64,000 nucleotides of DNA from Paraclostridium dentum (GTDB lineage: Bacteria; Bacillota; Clostridia; Peptostreptococcales; Peptostreptococcaceae), in contig NZ_WIPK01000004.1 of the NCBI RefSeq assembly GCF_012922555.1, positions 1-64,000 of the forward strand. The letters are read 5' to 3'. The notes beneath the pieces were generated by a model, which searched no databases, was not told where the DNA came from, and worked only from the letters and a program-made list of their open reading frames with translations. Below are positions 1-7,789 of the stretch, one piece after another. The position numbers and the translations under genes were made by a program. Positions within the stretch are counted from its first letter, which is position 1. Every line of letters begins with the position of its first letter.

Positions 1-540
1 TTTGCTCCATTTGATAATGTTCCTATTTTTGAATAGCTTGACCCATATCCACTTCTTACATTTAATGAAGTTGCTGTTACTACTCCTGTATTTTTAACTG
101 TTTCTCCTGGGTTTGTTGGCGGAGTTGTACTTCCATCCACTTTTATATAATCTCCTGATACGTATCCGTATCCTCCATTATATTTTATCTTATGCCATCC
201 GTCTTTACTTTCTACTATCTCTACTTTTGCTCCATTTGATAATGTTCCTATTTTTGAATAGCTTGATCCATATCCACTTCTTACATTTAATGAAGTTGCT
301 GTTACTACTCCTGTATTTTTAACTGTTTCTCCTGGATTTGTTGGCGGTGTTGTACTTTCATCTACTTTTATATAATCTCCTGATACGTATCCATATCCTC
401 CATTATATTTTATCTTGTACCATCCATCTTTGCTTTCTACTATTTCTACTTTTGCTCCATTGGATATTGAACCTATAACTCCATAACTAGTTCCATACCC
501 ACTTCTTACATTTAATGAAGTTGCTGTTACTACTCCTGTT
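1..540 (-). repeat. 225-bp tandem repeats encoding SH3b domains
   Basis: The same sequence recurs with a period of exactly 225 bp (75 codons). The segment starting tttgctccat occurs at 1, 226 and 451. The copies at 1 and 226 are almost identical, while the copy at 451 has diverged, so the array appears to have grown by recent duplication away from the catalytic domain. Each unit is one SH3b domain plus a Pro/Thr linker. The array runs off the left edge. Confidence 0.9.
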
Positions 541-1535
541 TTTGTTGTAGATGGCTGCTCTGGATCTACAGGTTTCTCTCCACTACCATTTATTTCTATA
601 TTTTCTTTCAAGTATTTTTCTACTCCATTTGCAATTCCCGTAGCTAATTTATCTTGATATGATGAACTTGCTAAATTTGCAGATTCATTTTGATTAGTTA
701 TAAACCCACTCTCAAATAAAGCTGCGGGCATATTAGTTTCTCTTAAAACAGCGAAGTTTGCACTTTTAACTCCTCTATTTCTAGCATTTGTCTCACCTAT
801 TGCCTTAGTTTGAACATCTTGAGCATATGGTTTGTGATCACTTTTATTCGTATGATAGTATGTCTCTATACCGTTTGCACTAGTTGCATCTGCAGAGTTT
901 TGATGAATTGAAACAAATACATCAGGAGCATAGCTGTTTGCCATCTTAGCTCTATCACCTAAAGATATAAATTCATCACTAGTTCTACTCATTTTTACTT
1001 CTATACCTTTAGCTTCAAGTTTTTGTCTAACTTTATTTGCAACTTGTAAATTTAGTTCATCTTCATAGTTTCCATATCCAACTGCTCCACTATCTTCGCC
1101 ACCATGTCCTGGATCAACAAAAACTTTATAGTGATCTCTATCTACTTTTGGCATAGCAGCAAAGCTATATGCTCTTATCTTATTTTGAGGAACGTATACT
1201 TCTAATATATGTACCTTATCATCTATCTTTTGGCTTAAAAATACAGTCCCTGAATTTACAGGTGTTACAATTCCATCTTCGCTTATTTTAACTGTATCAT
1301 TATCTGACATTTCCCAATTAGGATTTTTTGATAAATTTAGAGTCTCTCCTTTTCTTAAAGATACCCCATCATCTACTACAACTTCTTCATTTTTGTATTT
1401 ATCCATAACCGCTGAAAACTCAGCTTCTACATTTTCATTAGCACTTACAGGAACTATACTTCCGACTGCTGTTGTTGCTGATATTATTCCGAATGTTACA
1501 ATATATTTTATAAGTTTACTATTTCTTCTACTCAA
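1..1535 (-). CDS. Secreted N-acetylmuramoyl-L-alanine amidase with SH3b repeats, C-terminus beyond the window
   Basis: Zinc amidase that cuts the muramic acid to L-alanine bond of peptidoglycan, in the Amidase_3 family. The frame is open from the window edge to a TTG start at 1535, preceded by GAGGAG at 8 nt. No ATG fits better. The N-terminus has a hydrophobic signal peptide (about residues 8-30), then a Big_2-like segment (WEMSDNDT, GIVTPVNSG), then the catalytic domain. Motifs seen are VDPGHGGEDSGA, EDELNL, SIHQNS and ALFESGF, which supply the expected zinc ligands and catalytic Glu. The C-terminal part holds at least three SH3b wall-binding domains in exact 225-bp tandem repeats. The protein continues past base 1, so the number of repeats is unknown. 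It stands alone and a role in wall turnover or sporulation is inferred. Confidence 0.9.
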   Translation of the reverse strand, partial: MSRRNSKLIKYIVTFGIISATTAVGSIVPVSANENVEAEFSAVMDKYKNEEVVVDDGVSLRKGETLNLSKNPNWEMSDNDTVKISEDGIVTPVNSGTVFLSQKIDDKVHILEVYVPQNKIRAYSFAAMPKVDRDHYKVFVDPGHGGEDSGAVGYGNYEDELNLQVANKVRQKLEAKGIEVKMSRTSDEFISLGDRAKMANSYAPDVFVSIHQNSADATSANGIETYYHTNKSDHKPYAQDVQTKAIGETNARNRGVKSANFAVLRETNMPAALFESGFITNQNESANLASSSYQDKLATGIANGVEKYLKENIEINGSGEKPVDPEQPSTTKTGVVTATSLNVRSGYGTSYGVIGSISNGAKVEIVESKDGWYKIKYNGGYGYVSGDYIKVDESTTPPTNPGETVKNTGVVTATSLNVRSGYGSSYSKIGTLSNGAKVEIVESKDGWHKIKYNGGYGYVSGDYIKVDGSTTPPTNPGETVKNTGVVTATSLNVRSGYGSSYSKIGTLSNGA

Positions 1536-1653
1536 TTTTTCGTCTCCTCTATAATTAACATTTTGCTATCTCACATTGTTTATACGGATATATTCTAACA
1601 TATTTTATACATTTTTTACAATATTTCGCATTTTTTGTCAATTAGTCAACAAC

Positions 1654-1693
1654 AAAAAAGTATCAATTATATTTAAATACAATTGATACTTTT
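1654..1693 (-). terminator. Intrinsic terminator after cutC
   Basis: A 13-bp stem (AAAAGTATCAATT paired with AATTGATACTTTT) with a 12-nt loop is followed on the minus strand by a T-run. It lies just past the cutC stop. Confidence 0.8.
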
Positions 1694-1698
1694 AATTT

Positions 1699-2373
1699 TT
1701 AATCATTAATAATGTTCACTAATTTTTTTAATTTTACTTTATCAATTTCTCCAAACGGGTTTTTGTCGACTCTAACCGCTGTTCCGAAGTGGAAATCTTT
1801 ATTGTTTGTTGACTTTTTTATTTGCTCTATATTTTCAAAATTTAAGCCGCCTCCTAATAATACATTTGCATGCTTAGATTTATTTTTTAAAGTATTTATA
1901 TAATCAATGTTATCTATTATCTTTCTTTTACCTCCAGATGTTAAGATATTTGTAATTTCATTATATCTATTTATCACATCTATAGAATTAAGTAAATTTG
2001 TTTCATCTATCGCTCTATGAAATGTAATTTCCAATCCTTTAGAAGCACTTATTATAGTTTTTAGCTGATTTTCTTCTATATTATTTTCTTTATCCAACAT
2101 TCCTATAACTATACCATTAGCTCCTAGTTCTTTTACTTTTTCTATGTCTTTTAGCATTATACTTATATCTGACTCACTATACATAAAGCTTTTAGCATGA
2201 TGTCTTATCATAACATTTACTGGTATATTTACAGTTTTTATAACTTTATCTATTAATCCAAAACTTGGTGTAAGCCCACCTTCTGTAAGGGCACTTACAA
2301 GTTCAATTCTATCTGCTCCACATTCTTCAATACTTATAGCATCTTCTACGCTCATAGCTATAATTTCTAGCAT
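1699..2373 (-). CDS. cutC: CutC family protein
   Basis: 224-aa TIM-barrel protein of the CutC family, the usual family length. Family features are the N-terminal MLEIIAMSVEDA, ECGADRIELVS with LTEGGLTPS, HRAID, the LTSGG segment and LLGGGL. CutC was linked to copper tolerance in E. coli, but its biochemical role is unresolved. The ATG overlaps the last 7 bp of the upstream gene (CAATGCTAG) and its GGAGGAG site lies inside that gene, so the two are translationally coupled. Its place at the end of an amino-sugar/glycoasparagine operon argues for a metabolic role rather than copper export. That reading is inference from context. Confidence 0.85.
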   Translation of the reverse strand: MLEIIAMSVEDAISIEECGADRIELVSALTEGGLTPSFGLIDKVIKTVNIPVNVMIRHHAKSFMYSESDISIMLKDIEKVKELGANGIVIGMLDKENNIEENQLKTIISASKGLEITFHRAIDETNLLNSIDVINRYNEITNILTSGGKRKIIDNIDYINTLKNKSKHANVLLGGGLNFENIEQIKKSTNNKDFHFGTAVRVDKNPFGEIDKVKLKKLVNIIND

Positions 2374-3395
2374 TGCTCCTCCTTATCTAATTCACAAATT
2401 ATATCTGCAAATATTTTAGTATTTAATATAATATCATCTATAGTCATAGACTCATCACTAATATAATCTATTTCATTTTCCACAGTATTACCAACATCAA
2501 ATTCAATAGCTATTCTTCCTTTTTCAAAATTTAAGTTATCTAAATTTAACTGTTTTTTTGAATTTTCATTAGTAAATAATTCTTTTTTTTCATAAAAATA
2601 TTTATTTATTAATAAAAAATAGTTACTTAGTCTTTGATGTTCTATAAAATTTTCTTCTACTAAATAGTTTACTAAATTGATTAAAACATTATTTCCATAT
2701 ATACCAGTTTTAACAATATCACTATTCATAAAAGATGTTATAATTACATGTGTTTCATTTATTTTAATATTTATATTTTTATATGTACTTATAATCCCTT
2801 CTTCAGAATTTGCCTTATTTTCTAAATAACATATTATATCCTCATATATATATTCCTTAGGAACTTCAATACAGCAGTATTTGATGTTTTTATCTATTTC
2901 TACATCTTGGTGAATTCTTATATTTGCTATGTCTAAGTAATTTTGTATAGTAAATTTATCAATTCCTTCTTCTAAATATACTACAGAGTATTTACAATCT
3001 GATTCAAATATATCTATATTCGATTTATCTTTTTTCAAATAACATTTAATATGGTTAATTCCAGATTCACCATTAGTTGCAAATATTATCCTAACTTTTC
3101 TTTTCAATTTAATTTTATATTTTTCTATAGTTTTTAGTGCATATAATAAACTCATTATGGAGTGTTTATTATTTAATACGGCTATTACAAATATGTACCC
3201 ATCTCCCATTCCATATTCAGCATATCCAACATCTCCATCAATATTTTTAGTTTTAAATCCTAACTTTTTAGCAATTTCCAATGTTTTTTCTAATACCACC
3301 TCTAGCTCTTTTTCAAAAGGATTTTTCTCACTCTCTATAATATCATTTATCAAGTCTCTTTTTAGTTCTTTTATTTTATCATCCATGATATTCAT
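2367..3395 (-). CDS. Degenerate M20/PepV-like dipeptidase homologue, probably catalytically dead
   Basis: 342 aa. The N-terminal half follows the PepV/M20 dipeptidase pattern (LGFKTKNIDGDVGYAEYG; then LKRKVRIIFATNGESG). The stretch that normally carries the first metal-binding HLDVVP motif and the bridging Asp is missing: VIAVLNNKHS leads almost directly into the helix after it. The usual catalytic EES is GES here. Total length is also short of the roughly 460 aa of PepV. It therefore looks like a pseudo-enzyme that kept the fold. The reading frame is intact and it sits 19 bp from the asparaginase gene and overlaps cutC, so it appears maintained rather than decaying. Start chosen at ATG 3395, 4-5 nt after GAGGAA; the in-frame TTG upstream lies inside that ribosome site. 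Confidence 0.65.
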   Translation of the reverse strand: MNIMDDKIKELKRDLINDIIESEKNPFEKELEVVLEKTLEIAKKLGFKTKNIDGDVGYAEYGMGDGYIFVIAVLNNKHSIMSLLYALKTIEKYKIKLKRKVRIIFATNGESGINHIKCYLKKDKSNIDIFESDCKYSVVYLEEGIDKFTIQNYLDIANIRIHQDVEIDKNIKYCCIEVPKEYIYEDIICYLENKANSEEGIISTYKNINIKINETHVIITSFMNSDIVKTGIYGNNVLINLVNYLVEENFIEHQRLSNYFLLINKYFYEKKELFTNENSKKQLNLDNLNFEKGRIAIEFDVGNTVENEIDYISDESMTIDDIILNTKIFADIICELDKEEQC

Positions 3396-3414
3396 AAAAT
3401 TCCTCAATTCTTAT

Positions 3415-4365
3415 TTATTCTATAGGTGCTTTTATTCTTAAAGAGTATGCATCTAACCATTCTTTTGATGCTACTTTGTGAATACTTTTCCCGTTGGTAC
3501 GACTACTTAAATATACTGTTGGTTTATGGTTTTGAGTTGCAATAGAAAAACTAAATATATCTATATTCGTTGCAACTCCCCATTCACCTTTATTATTCAT
3601 AGCAACTACTGATAAGTCTCCAGCTTTGCCTCGTCTATTTAAAAGTTTTGTATCTAGCTCACAAATAGCTTTATCACAAGCTTCTTGTGGACTTAATCCA
3701 CTTTTCATAAGCCTAACTATTTCATATGATATACAACCTTTCATAAGGTCTTCTCCTAATCCTGTAGCAGTGGCTCCTCCGATTTCACTATCTACATAAA
3801 ACCCAGACCCAGATAATGGAGAATCTCCTACTCTTCCATTTTTTTTCATAAATAATCCACTAGTTGATGTACCTGCACACATTTTACCTTTACAATCTAA
3901 TGATACCATTCCAACTGTATCATGACCTATATATGGACTTAATCCTTTTTCTAGTATTTCTCTTTTTCTTTTGCTGTAATGTTTTTTAGCTCTTTCACTT
4001 AACATATCTTTTCTTTCAAATCCATTTTTGTGAGCATATTCTTCTGCTCCTACTCCTATTAAAAAACAGTTTACTTTTTCACTGCTTAGCTTTCTAGCTA
4101 TTGATATAGGATTTGCAAAATTTTTTATTCCAGCAATAGCTCCAATAGATAATGTATTTCCATCCATATATGCTGCATCTAGCTCTACCTCACAATTTTC
4201 ATTTGGAAGACCCCCATATCCTACTGACTTATAAAATGGATAGTCTTCTACTATTTTTATAGCATGTTCAATTGCATCTCCTGCATCCATTCCTTTACTT
4301 AATTGTTGTGCACTTTCATCAATTCCCTCAATTGCCATTCTCCAAGTAGCTATTATCCCCCACAT
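3415..4365 (-). CDS. N4-(beta-N-acetylglucosaminyl)-L-asparaginase (glycosylasparaginase)
   Basis: Ntn-hydrolase that cuts GlcNAc-Asn, the core linkage of N-glycoproteins, to amino sugar plus aspartate. The proenzyme self-cleaves before the Thr of HDTVGM, which becomes the nucleophile; the motif is present. Other family signatures seen are RVGDSPLSGSG and ATGLGEDL. Length (316 aa) is normal and there is no convincing signal peptide, so it would act in the cytoplasm on imported glycoasparagine. Start set at ATG 4365 because GGAGGGA lies 6 nt upstream; an in-frame ATG at 4380 is upstream of that site. Neighbouring PTS proteins and a ChbG deacetylase support a role in glycan salvage. Confidence 0.9.
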   Translation of the reverse strand: MWGIIATWRMAIEGIDESAQQLSKGMDAGDAIEHAIKIVEDYPFYKSVGYGGLPNENCEVELDAAYMDGNTLSIGAIAGIKNFANPISIARKLSSEKVNCFLIGVGAEEYAHKNGFERKDMLSERAKKHYSKRKREILEKGLSPYIGHDTVGMVSLDCKGKMCAGTSTSGLFMKKNGRVGDSPLSGSGFYVDSEIGGATATGLGEDLMKGCISYEIVRLMKSGLSPQEACDKAICELDTKLLNRRGKAGDLSVVAMNNKGEWGVATNIDIFSFSIATQNHKPTVYLSSRTNGKSIHKVASKEWLDAYSLRIKAPIE

Positions 4366-4388
4366 TATTAATCCCTCCATATTTTTAA

Positions 4389-4415
4389 TAAAAGCCTTGG
4401 TTTCCCAAGGCTTTT
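4389..4415 (-). terminator. Hairpin between PTS IIB and the asparaginase gene
   Basis: An 11-bp stem AAAAGCCTTGG / CCAAGGCTTTT lies between the two genes. It may end or attenuate the PTS transcript before the asparaginase-PepV-cutC group. The T-run is weak, so partial readthrough is likely. Confidence 0.55.
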
Positions 4416-4495
4416 ACTTTTAGACTAAAACTTCTAATTTTAATATATTCACTTTATTTTTAACCCACTTATATTCCCTTGAATTTATGCTATAA

Positions 4496-4822
4496 TTATT
4501 TAGCTTGGCGAGCTTTTATCATTTTTATAGCTGTCTTTAAAACTTTTTCTCCATTCATAGCTCCATAATCAAGACTATTTATAACATCTACTGGAGTTTT
4601 TGCATCAAATTTTTCTTGAACTTCTTTTAGCATAAATTTAACTTGAGGCCCAAGTAGTATGCAGTCTGGATTTTTTTGTTCTACTATTTTGTCTATATCA
4701 GCATATGGAAATGCTTCTACCTCTATTGGTAAATTATGTTGATTCGCAACATTTTGCATTTTACTTGCTAATAAACTTGTTGACATACCTGCACTACAAA
4801 ATAAGTATATTTTTTTATTCAT
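4496..4822 (-). CDS. PTS lactose/cellobiose-family IIB component
   Basis: 108-aa cytoplasmic phosphocarrier. The N-terminal P-loop-like segment LFCSAGMSTSLLAS carries the phosphorylated Cys9. GPQVKFML is typical of the ChbB/CelA group. It receives phosphate from a IIA such as the one encoded just upstream (49 bp away) and passes it to sugar bound by a IIC permease. No IIC is encoded in this window, so the transporter is incomplete here. RBS AGGAGG lies 8 nt before the ATG. The substrate is probably a beta-linked amino sugar or glycoasparagine, judging from neighbours. Confidence 0.9.
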   Translation of the reverse strand: MNKKIYLFCSAGMSTSLLASKMQNVANQHNLPIEVEAFPYADIDKIVEQKNPDCILLGPQVKFMLKEVQEKFDAKTPVDVINSLDYGAMNGEKVLKTAIKMIKARQAK

Positions 4823-4871
4823 TTTAATTTCCTCCTAAAAGTCTAATATATTTTTATTTTAATATTGTTAA

Positions 4872-5186
4872 TTACTTATTTAATTTAAGCTCTTTTCTTA
4901 AGTCTATAATTTCTTTCACTAAATTTCTCTCACTTAGACATGTCATCAAATGATCTTGTGAGTGAATTAAAAGCATGCTTATTTCGACATTTTTCCCCTC
5001 AGCATCTTTGTTTATTAAACTAGTTTGAATTTTTTGAGCTTCTAAAATTTCTTCATTTGCACTTTCCATATATTCGTCACACTTTTTAAAGTCACATTTT
5101 TTAGCACAATGTAAAGCTTCATATATATGAGATTTAGCATTTCCTGCATGAATTATAACCTTTAGTATTTTATCTTGATAATTCAT
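4872..5186 (-). CDS. PTS lactose/cellobiose-family IIA component
   Basis: 104-aa helical IIA protein that takes phosphate from HPr. The signature HSQDHLMT-type motif (HSQDHLM at residues 75-81) carries the phosphorylatable His, and HAGNAKS near residue 13 is also typical of ChbA/LacF proteins. It is the first gene of the IIA-IIB pair and is preceded by GGTGG. A cre-like box lies about 33 nt upstream of the start, suggesting CcpA control. Confidence 0.9.
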   Translation of the reverse strand: MNYQDKILKVIIHAGNAKSHIYEALHCAKKCDFKKCDEYMESANEEILEAQKIQTSLINKDAEGKNVEISMLLIHSQDHLMTCLSERNLVKEIIDLRKELKLNK

Positions 5187-5535
5187 ATTTTCACCACCTT
5201 ACTAAGGTCTTTTGTTGTTGTTAACGTTTTCTTTAAGTATATTTTACAATAGACTTTTAAAAAAGGAAATAGTAAATTGTATTTTTTTTAAAAAAATTTA
5301 CAATTAATTTTTATTTTACATTTTATTTCTTATTTTTAGTTTATTTTTCAAGGGTTTTTTCTATTTTTGTCTTAATTACTAGGGTTATATATATATTATA
5401 GCGTATTTTGCATTTATGTAAAAAAAAATTTCTTTATTAATTTATATTTTTTCAATTAGTTTCAAACCTTACGCCTATTGCATATAGATATAATGATAGG
5501 ATATGCCTATTAATTAAAATATATGAGGTGTTTTT
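5187..5535. other. Divergent intergenic region between PTS IIA and the collagen-like gene
   Basis: About 350 bp of very AT-rich DNA with no ORF. It must hold the minus-strand promoter of the PTS genes (with the cre-like box at 5219-5233) and the plus-strand promoter of the collagen-like gene. Poly-A/T tracts at 5280-5440 could act as UP elements. I could not fix a convincing sigma-A or sporulation-sigma promoter. Confidence 0.5.
5219..5233 (-). promoter_or_regulatory. cre-like CcpA box upstream of PTS IIA
   Basis: On the minus strand AAGAAAACGTTAACA matches the CcpA cre consensus WTGNAANCGNWNNCW at all but the second position. It sits 33-47 nt before the IIA start codon, where binding would repress. 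Confidence 0.5.
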
Positions 5536-6477
5536 ATGCAAAAAAAATGTGACTACAACTTTTGTAAACAAAAAAAATGTACATCAGAATACTGTGAATG
5601 TGACAACTGTAACCTAAACAAAAGTTCCTCAAATTTATTTGAACTTGAAACTTTTGATTGTGACAATTATCCAGACAAAAACTATAATTGTAACACTTGC
5701 CAAAGTAGCTCTTTAAATTGTAATGAGAGCCCAATGTTTTTTTATTATGCTTGTGATTTAGATCTATATAAAAATTTGGTTGGATGCGTAGGTAGAATAC
5801 TTGGTTTTAAACTTTCTAATAGCGATTGTATTTTAAGGTTAAAAGTAAAAAAAATTACTCCATGTAGTATATATGGAACTACATCTTCAGGAAAAGGTCC
5901 TATATGTATAAAATTATCAGCTATTGACTATGTTGATTTTGGTAAAGAAGTATATGTTAATCCATTGTGTAATATAAATAAGTCTGAAATATTAACATTA
6001 CCTAGCGCTCAAGGTCCTAAGGGTGATAAAGGTGATGTTGGTCCTCAAGGTCCTAAGGGTGACACTGGTGCTGCTGGTCCTCAAGGCCCTAAGGGTGATA
6101 CTGGTTCCGCTGGCCCTCAAGGCCCTAAGGGTGATACTGGTGCTGCTGGTCCTCAAGGCCCTAAGGGTGATACTGGTTCCGCTGGCCCTCAAGGTCCTAA
6201 GGGTGATACTGGTGCTGCTGGTCCTCAAGGCCCTAAGGGTGATACTGGTGCTGCTGGTTCCAAAGGTCCTAAAGGTGACACTGGTTCCGCTGGTCCTCAA
6301 GGTCCTAAGGGGGACACTGGTTCTACTGGTGCTGCTGGTTCTAAAGGTCCTAAGGGTGATAAAGGTGATGTTGGCCCCCAAGGCCCTAAGGGTGAATCCG
6401 TAGAAGTTCCTAATAAGGTTAACCCTGTACCTTACAAACCTAATAAGAAAAAAATAGCTCCATCTAGTAAAAAATAA
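5536..6477 (+). CDS. Collagen-like protein with Cys-rich head, probably a spore-surface (BclA-type) protein
   Basis: 313 aa with no signal peptide. Residues 1 to about 155 form a head with some sixteen Cys, often as single or paired Cys among Asn, Asp and Lys. Residues from about 157 to 288 are uninterrupted Gly-X-Y triplets dominated by [12 protein letters not shown] and [12 protein letters not shown], and a Lys/Pro-rich tail follows. Gly-X-Y proteins of this type form collagen-like trimers, and in spore formers such proteins make exosporium filaments (BclA). In BclA the globular part is usually C-terminal; here it is N-terminal and Cys-rich, so attachment may be through disulfides. That is inference. 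RBS GAGGTG is 5 nt before the ATG. It faces the flanking PTS genes and looks like an insertion into that island. Confidence 0.8.
   Translation: MQKKCDYNFCKQKKCTSEYCECDNCNLNKSSSNLFELETFDCDNYPDKNYNCNTCQSSSLNCNESPMFFYYACDLDLYKNLVGCVGRILGFKLSNSDCILRLKVKKITPCSIYGTTSSGKGPICIKLSAIDYVDFGKEVYVNPLCNINKSEILTLPSAQGPKGDKGDVGPQGPKGDTGAAGPQGPKGDTGSAGPQGPKGDTGAAGPQGPKGDTGSAGPQGPKGDTGAAGPQGPKGDTGAAGSKGPKGDTGSAGPQGPKGDTGSTGAAGSKGPKGDKGDVGPQGPKGESVEVPNKVNPVPYKPNKKKIAPSSKK
6005..6395 (+). repeat. 36/72-bp tandem repeats encoding Gly-X-Y
   Basis: Twelve-residue units alternate between endings GAA and GSA, giving a 72-bp higher-order period, with synonymous variation (ggtcct or ggccct). Such arrays gain and lose units readily, so strain length variation is expected. 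Confidence 0.9.
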
Positions 6478-6485
6478 TAAAAAAT

Positions 6486-6511
6486 AAAAGCGCTTATTTA
6501 TAAGCGCTTTT
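6486..6511. terminator. Bidirectional terminator between convergent genes
   Basis: AAAAGCGCTTA-TTTA-TAAGCGCTTTT, flanked by A-runs and T-runs, ends both the collagen-like gene (+) and the chbG-IIA pair (-). Confidence 0.85.
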
Positions 6512-6519
6512 ATTTTTTA

Positions 6520-6846
6520 TTATTTTTCTAATTTACTATATATAAATTCATACATATCAACAAATTCTTTAGCTAATTGTAAAAAATTCATAGTTGTCAT
6601 TAAATGATCTTGAGAGTGAACTAATACAACTCCCATTTCAGTTTTTTCTCCGCTAGCCTCTGCTTGAATTAACTCAGTTTGGAATCTATGAGCCTTAGTT
6701 AATGTTTCATTGGCTTCTTTTAATAATTCTCTTGCCTTTTCAAAATTGCCTAATTTAGCTTCACCTAACGCTTCATATGCTGTACTTTTAGCATCTCCTG
6801 CATGACCTATTATACCAAATGATATTTCAAAAATCTTTTCATTCAT
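6520..6846 (-). CDS. Second PTS lactose/cellobiose-family IIA component
   Basis: 108 aa and a paralogue of the IIA at 4872-5186, with the same HAGDAKS and HSQDHLM motifs. It starts 2 bp after the chbG stop, with its ribosome site inside chbG, so the two are one transcript. Two IIA genes with only one IIB and no IIC in the window suggest either a duplicated locus or a IIA that serves permeases elsewhere. Confidence 0.9.
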   Translation of the reverse strand: MNEKIFEISFGIIGHAGDAKSTAYEALGEAKLGNFEKARELLKEANETLTKAHRFQTELIQAEASGEKTEMGVVLVHSQDHLMTTMNFLQLAKEFVDMYEFIYSKLEK

Positions 6847-6848
6847 AA

Positions 6849-7598
6849 TTAAATACCTTCACTTTCCCCTATATTGTTATAATTAATTAAGTTTATATTA
6901 TTATCTTCAAAAAACTGTTTTAGTTCAAATGAAGTTAATATTTCATGTTCTAATGTTCGTTGTATAGAATATGAAGTTGATTTTGATAAAAAAGCATCTA
7001 CAAATGCAGGATGGCTCATTATATCCACAACCTTAAATTTTTTTATATAGTCAATGTTATTATTAAAATAATCACCATTTATATTATCCCCATAAAAACT
7101 ATCTATAAGTGGAACTACTTTATCATAACTAATTTCATATTCAAATCCACCTCTTATAGGTAACTTATATTTTTCTAATATTTTTTCAATTACTGGTCTA
7201 AATTCTTCAAGTGTATGTATATGATGATGACTATCTAGATGACTTATTTTAACTCCAGCACCTATAGCTTTATCTATTTGTGAGCAAAGTTCTAGGTATA
7301 CCTCATCTAAATCAAATTCCATAGCCTTTTCTTTTGTTATTCTCCTAAAGAAGTATCCACTTTCATCTACCAAAGTTTTATGTGTATCTAAAACCGGTTT
7401 ATAACAACTCAAAGTCATATGAACTCCACAACCAAGCCCTTTGTTTTCATTCAAAAGCTTCACAGCTTGATTAAAACCAGGCATGCCAGCCATTATACTA
7501 CAAGAAGTTACAACTCCATTTTTATATGCTGAAATAATACCCTGATTTACACCTTCACAGTAGCCAAAATCATCTGCATTTATTATTATATTTGTCAC
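6849..7598 (-). CDS. chbG: ChbG/YdjC-family carbohydrate deacetylase
   Basis: 249 aa. ChbG removes an acetyl group from chitooligosaccharides, usually after their uptake and phosphorylation by a PTS. Seen are the metal-binding NADDFG (Asp9, Asp10) and the His cluster HLDSHHHIH near residues 121-129, both family signatures. Start is GTG 7598, 5 nt after GAGGGG. It is first in a two-gene unit with a IIA, and a cre-like box lies upstream. Together with glycosylasparaginase and the PTS proteins it supports amino-sugar or glycan-core salvage. Confidence 0.9.
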   Translation of the reverse strand: MTNIIINADDFGYCEGVNQGIISAYKNGVVTSCSIMAGMPGFNQAVKLLNENKGLGCGVHMTLSCYKPVLDTHKTLVDESGYFFRRITKEKAMEFDLDEVYLELCSQIDKAIGAGVKISHLDSHHHIHTLEEFRPVIEKILEKYKLPIRGGFEYEISYDKVVPLIDSFYGDNINGDYFNNNIDYIKKFKVVDIMSHPAFVDAFLSKSTSYSIQRTLEHEILTSFELKQFFEDNNINLINYNNIGESEGI

Positions 7599-7629
7599 AA
7601 ATACCCCTCTCCCCTCTTCCTCTTTCTTT

Positions 7630-7646
7630 AGTAAAACGTTTACATA
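7630..7646 (-). promoter_or_regulatory. cre-like CcpA box upstream of chbG
   Basis: The minus strand reads ATGTAAACGTTTTAC, matching the cre core TGTAAACG with one mismatch near the 3' end. It is about 32-48 nt before the chbG start, the same placement as the box before the other PTS operon. Confidence 0.5.
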
Positions 7647-7789
7647 TTTAAAATAACATTTTCATATACAAAAATCAATATTATTTTTAAATTTTATTTT
7701 TAATTTTATTTTAAATTTTATTTACTTTTAGTATCCAAAGTCTATTTCAGCCTATAATTATACAAACTACTACTTAATAATTTTTAAAA

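Noticed and set aside
113-322. Plus-strand hydrophobic ORF in the SH3b repeats
   Set aside because: Antisense shadow of the amidase repeats.
6005-6395. Possible CRISPR array
   Set aside because: The repeats are in frame, contiguous and encode Gly-X-Y; there are no spacers.
5998-6403. Long open frames antisense and in the +2 frame of the collagen-like gene
   Set aside because: They are produced by the regular repeat and have biased, repetitive composition without ribosome sites.
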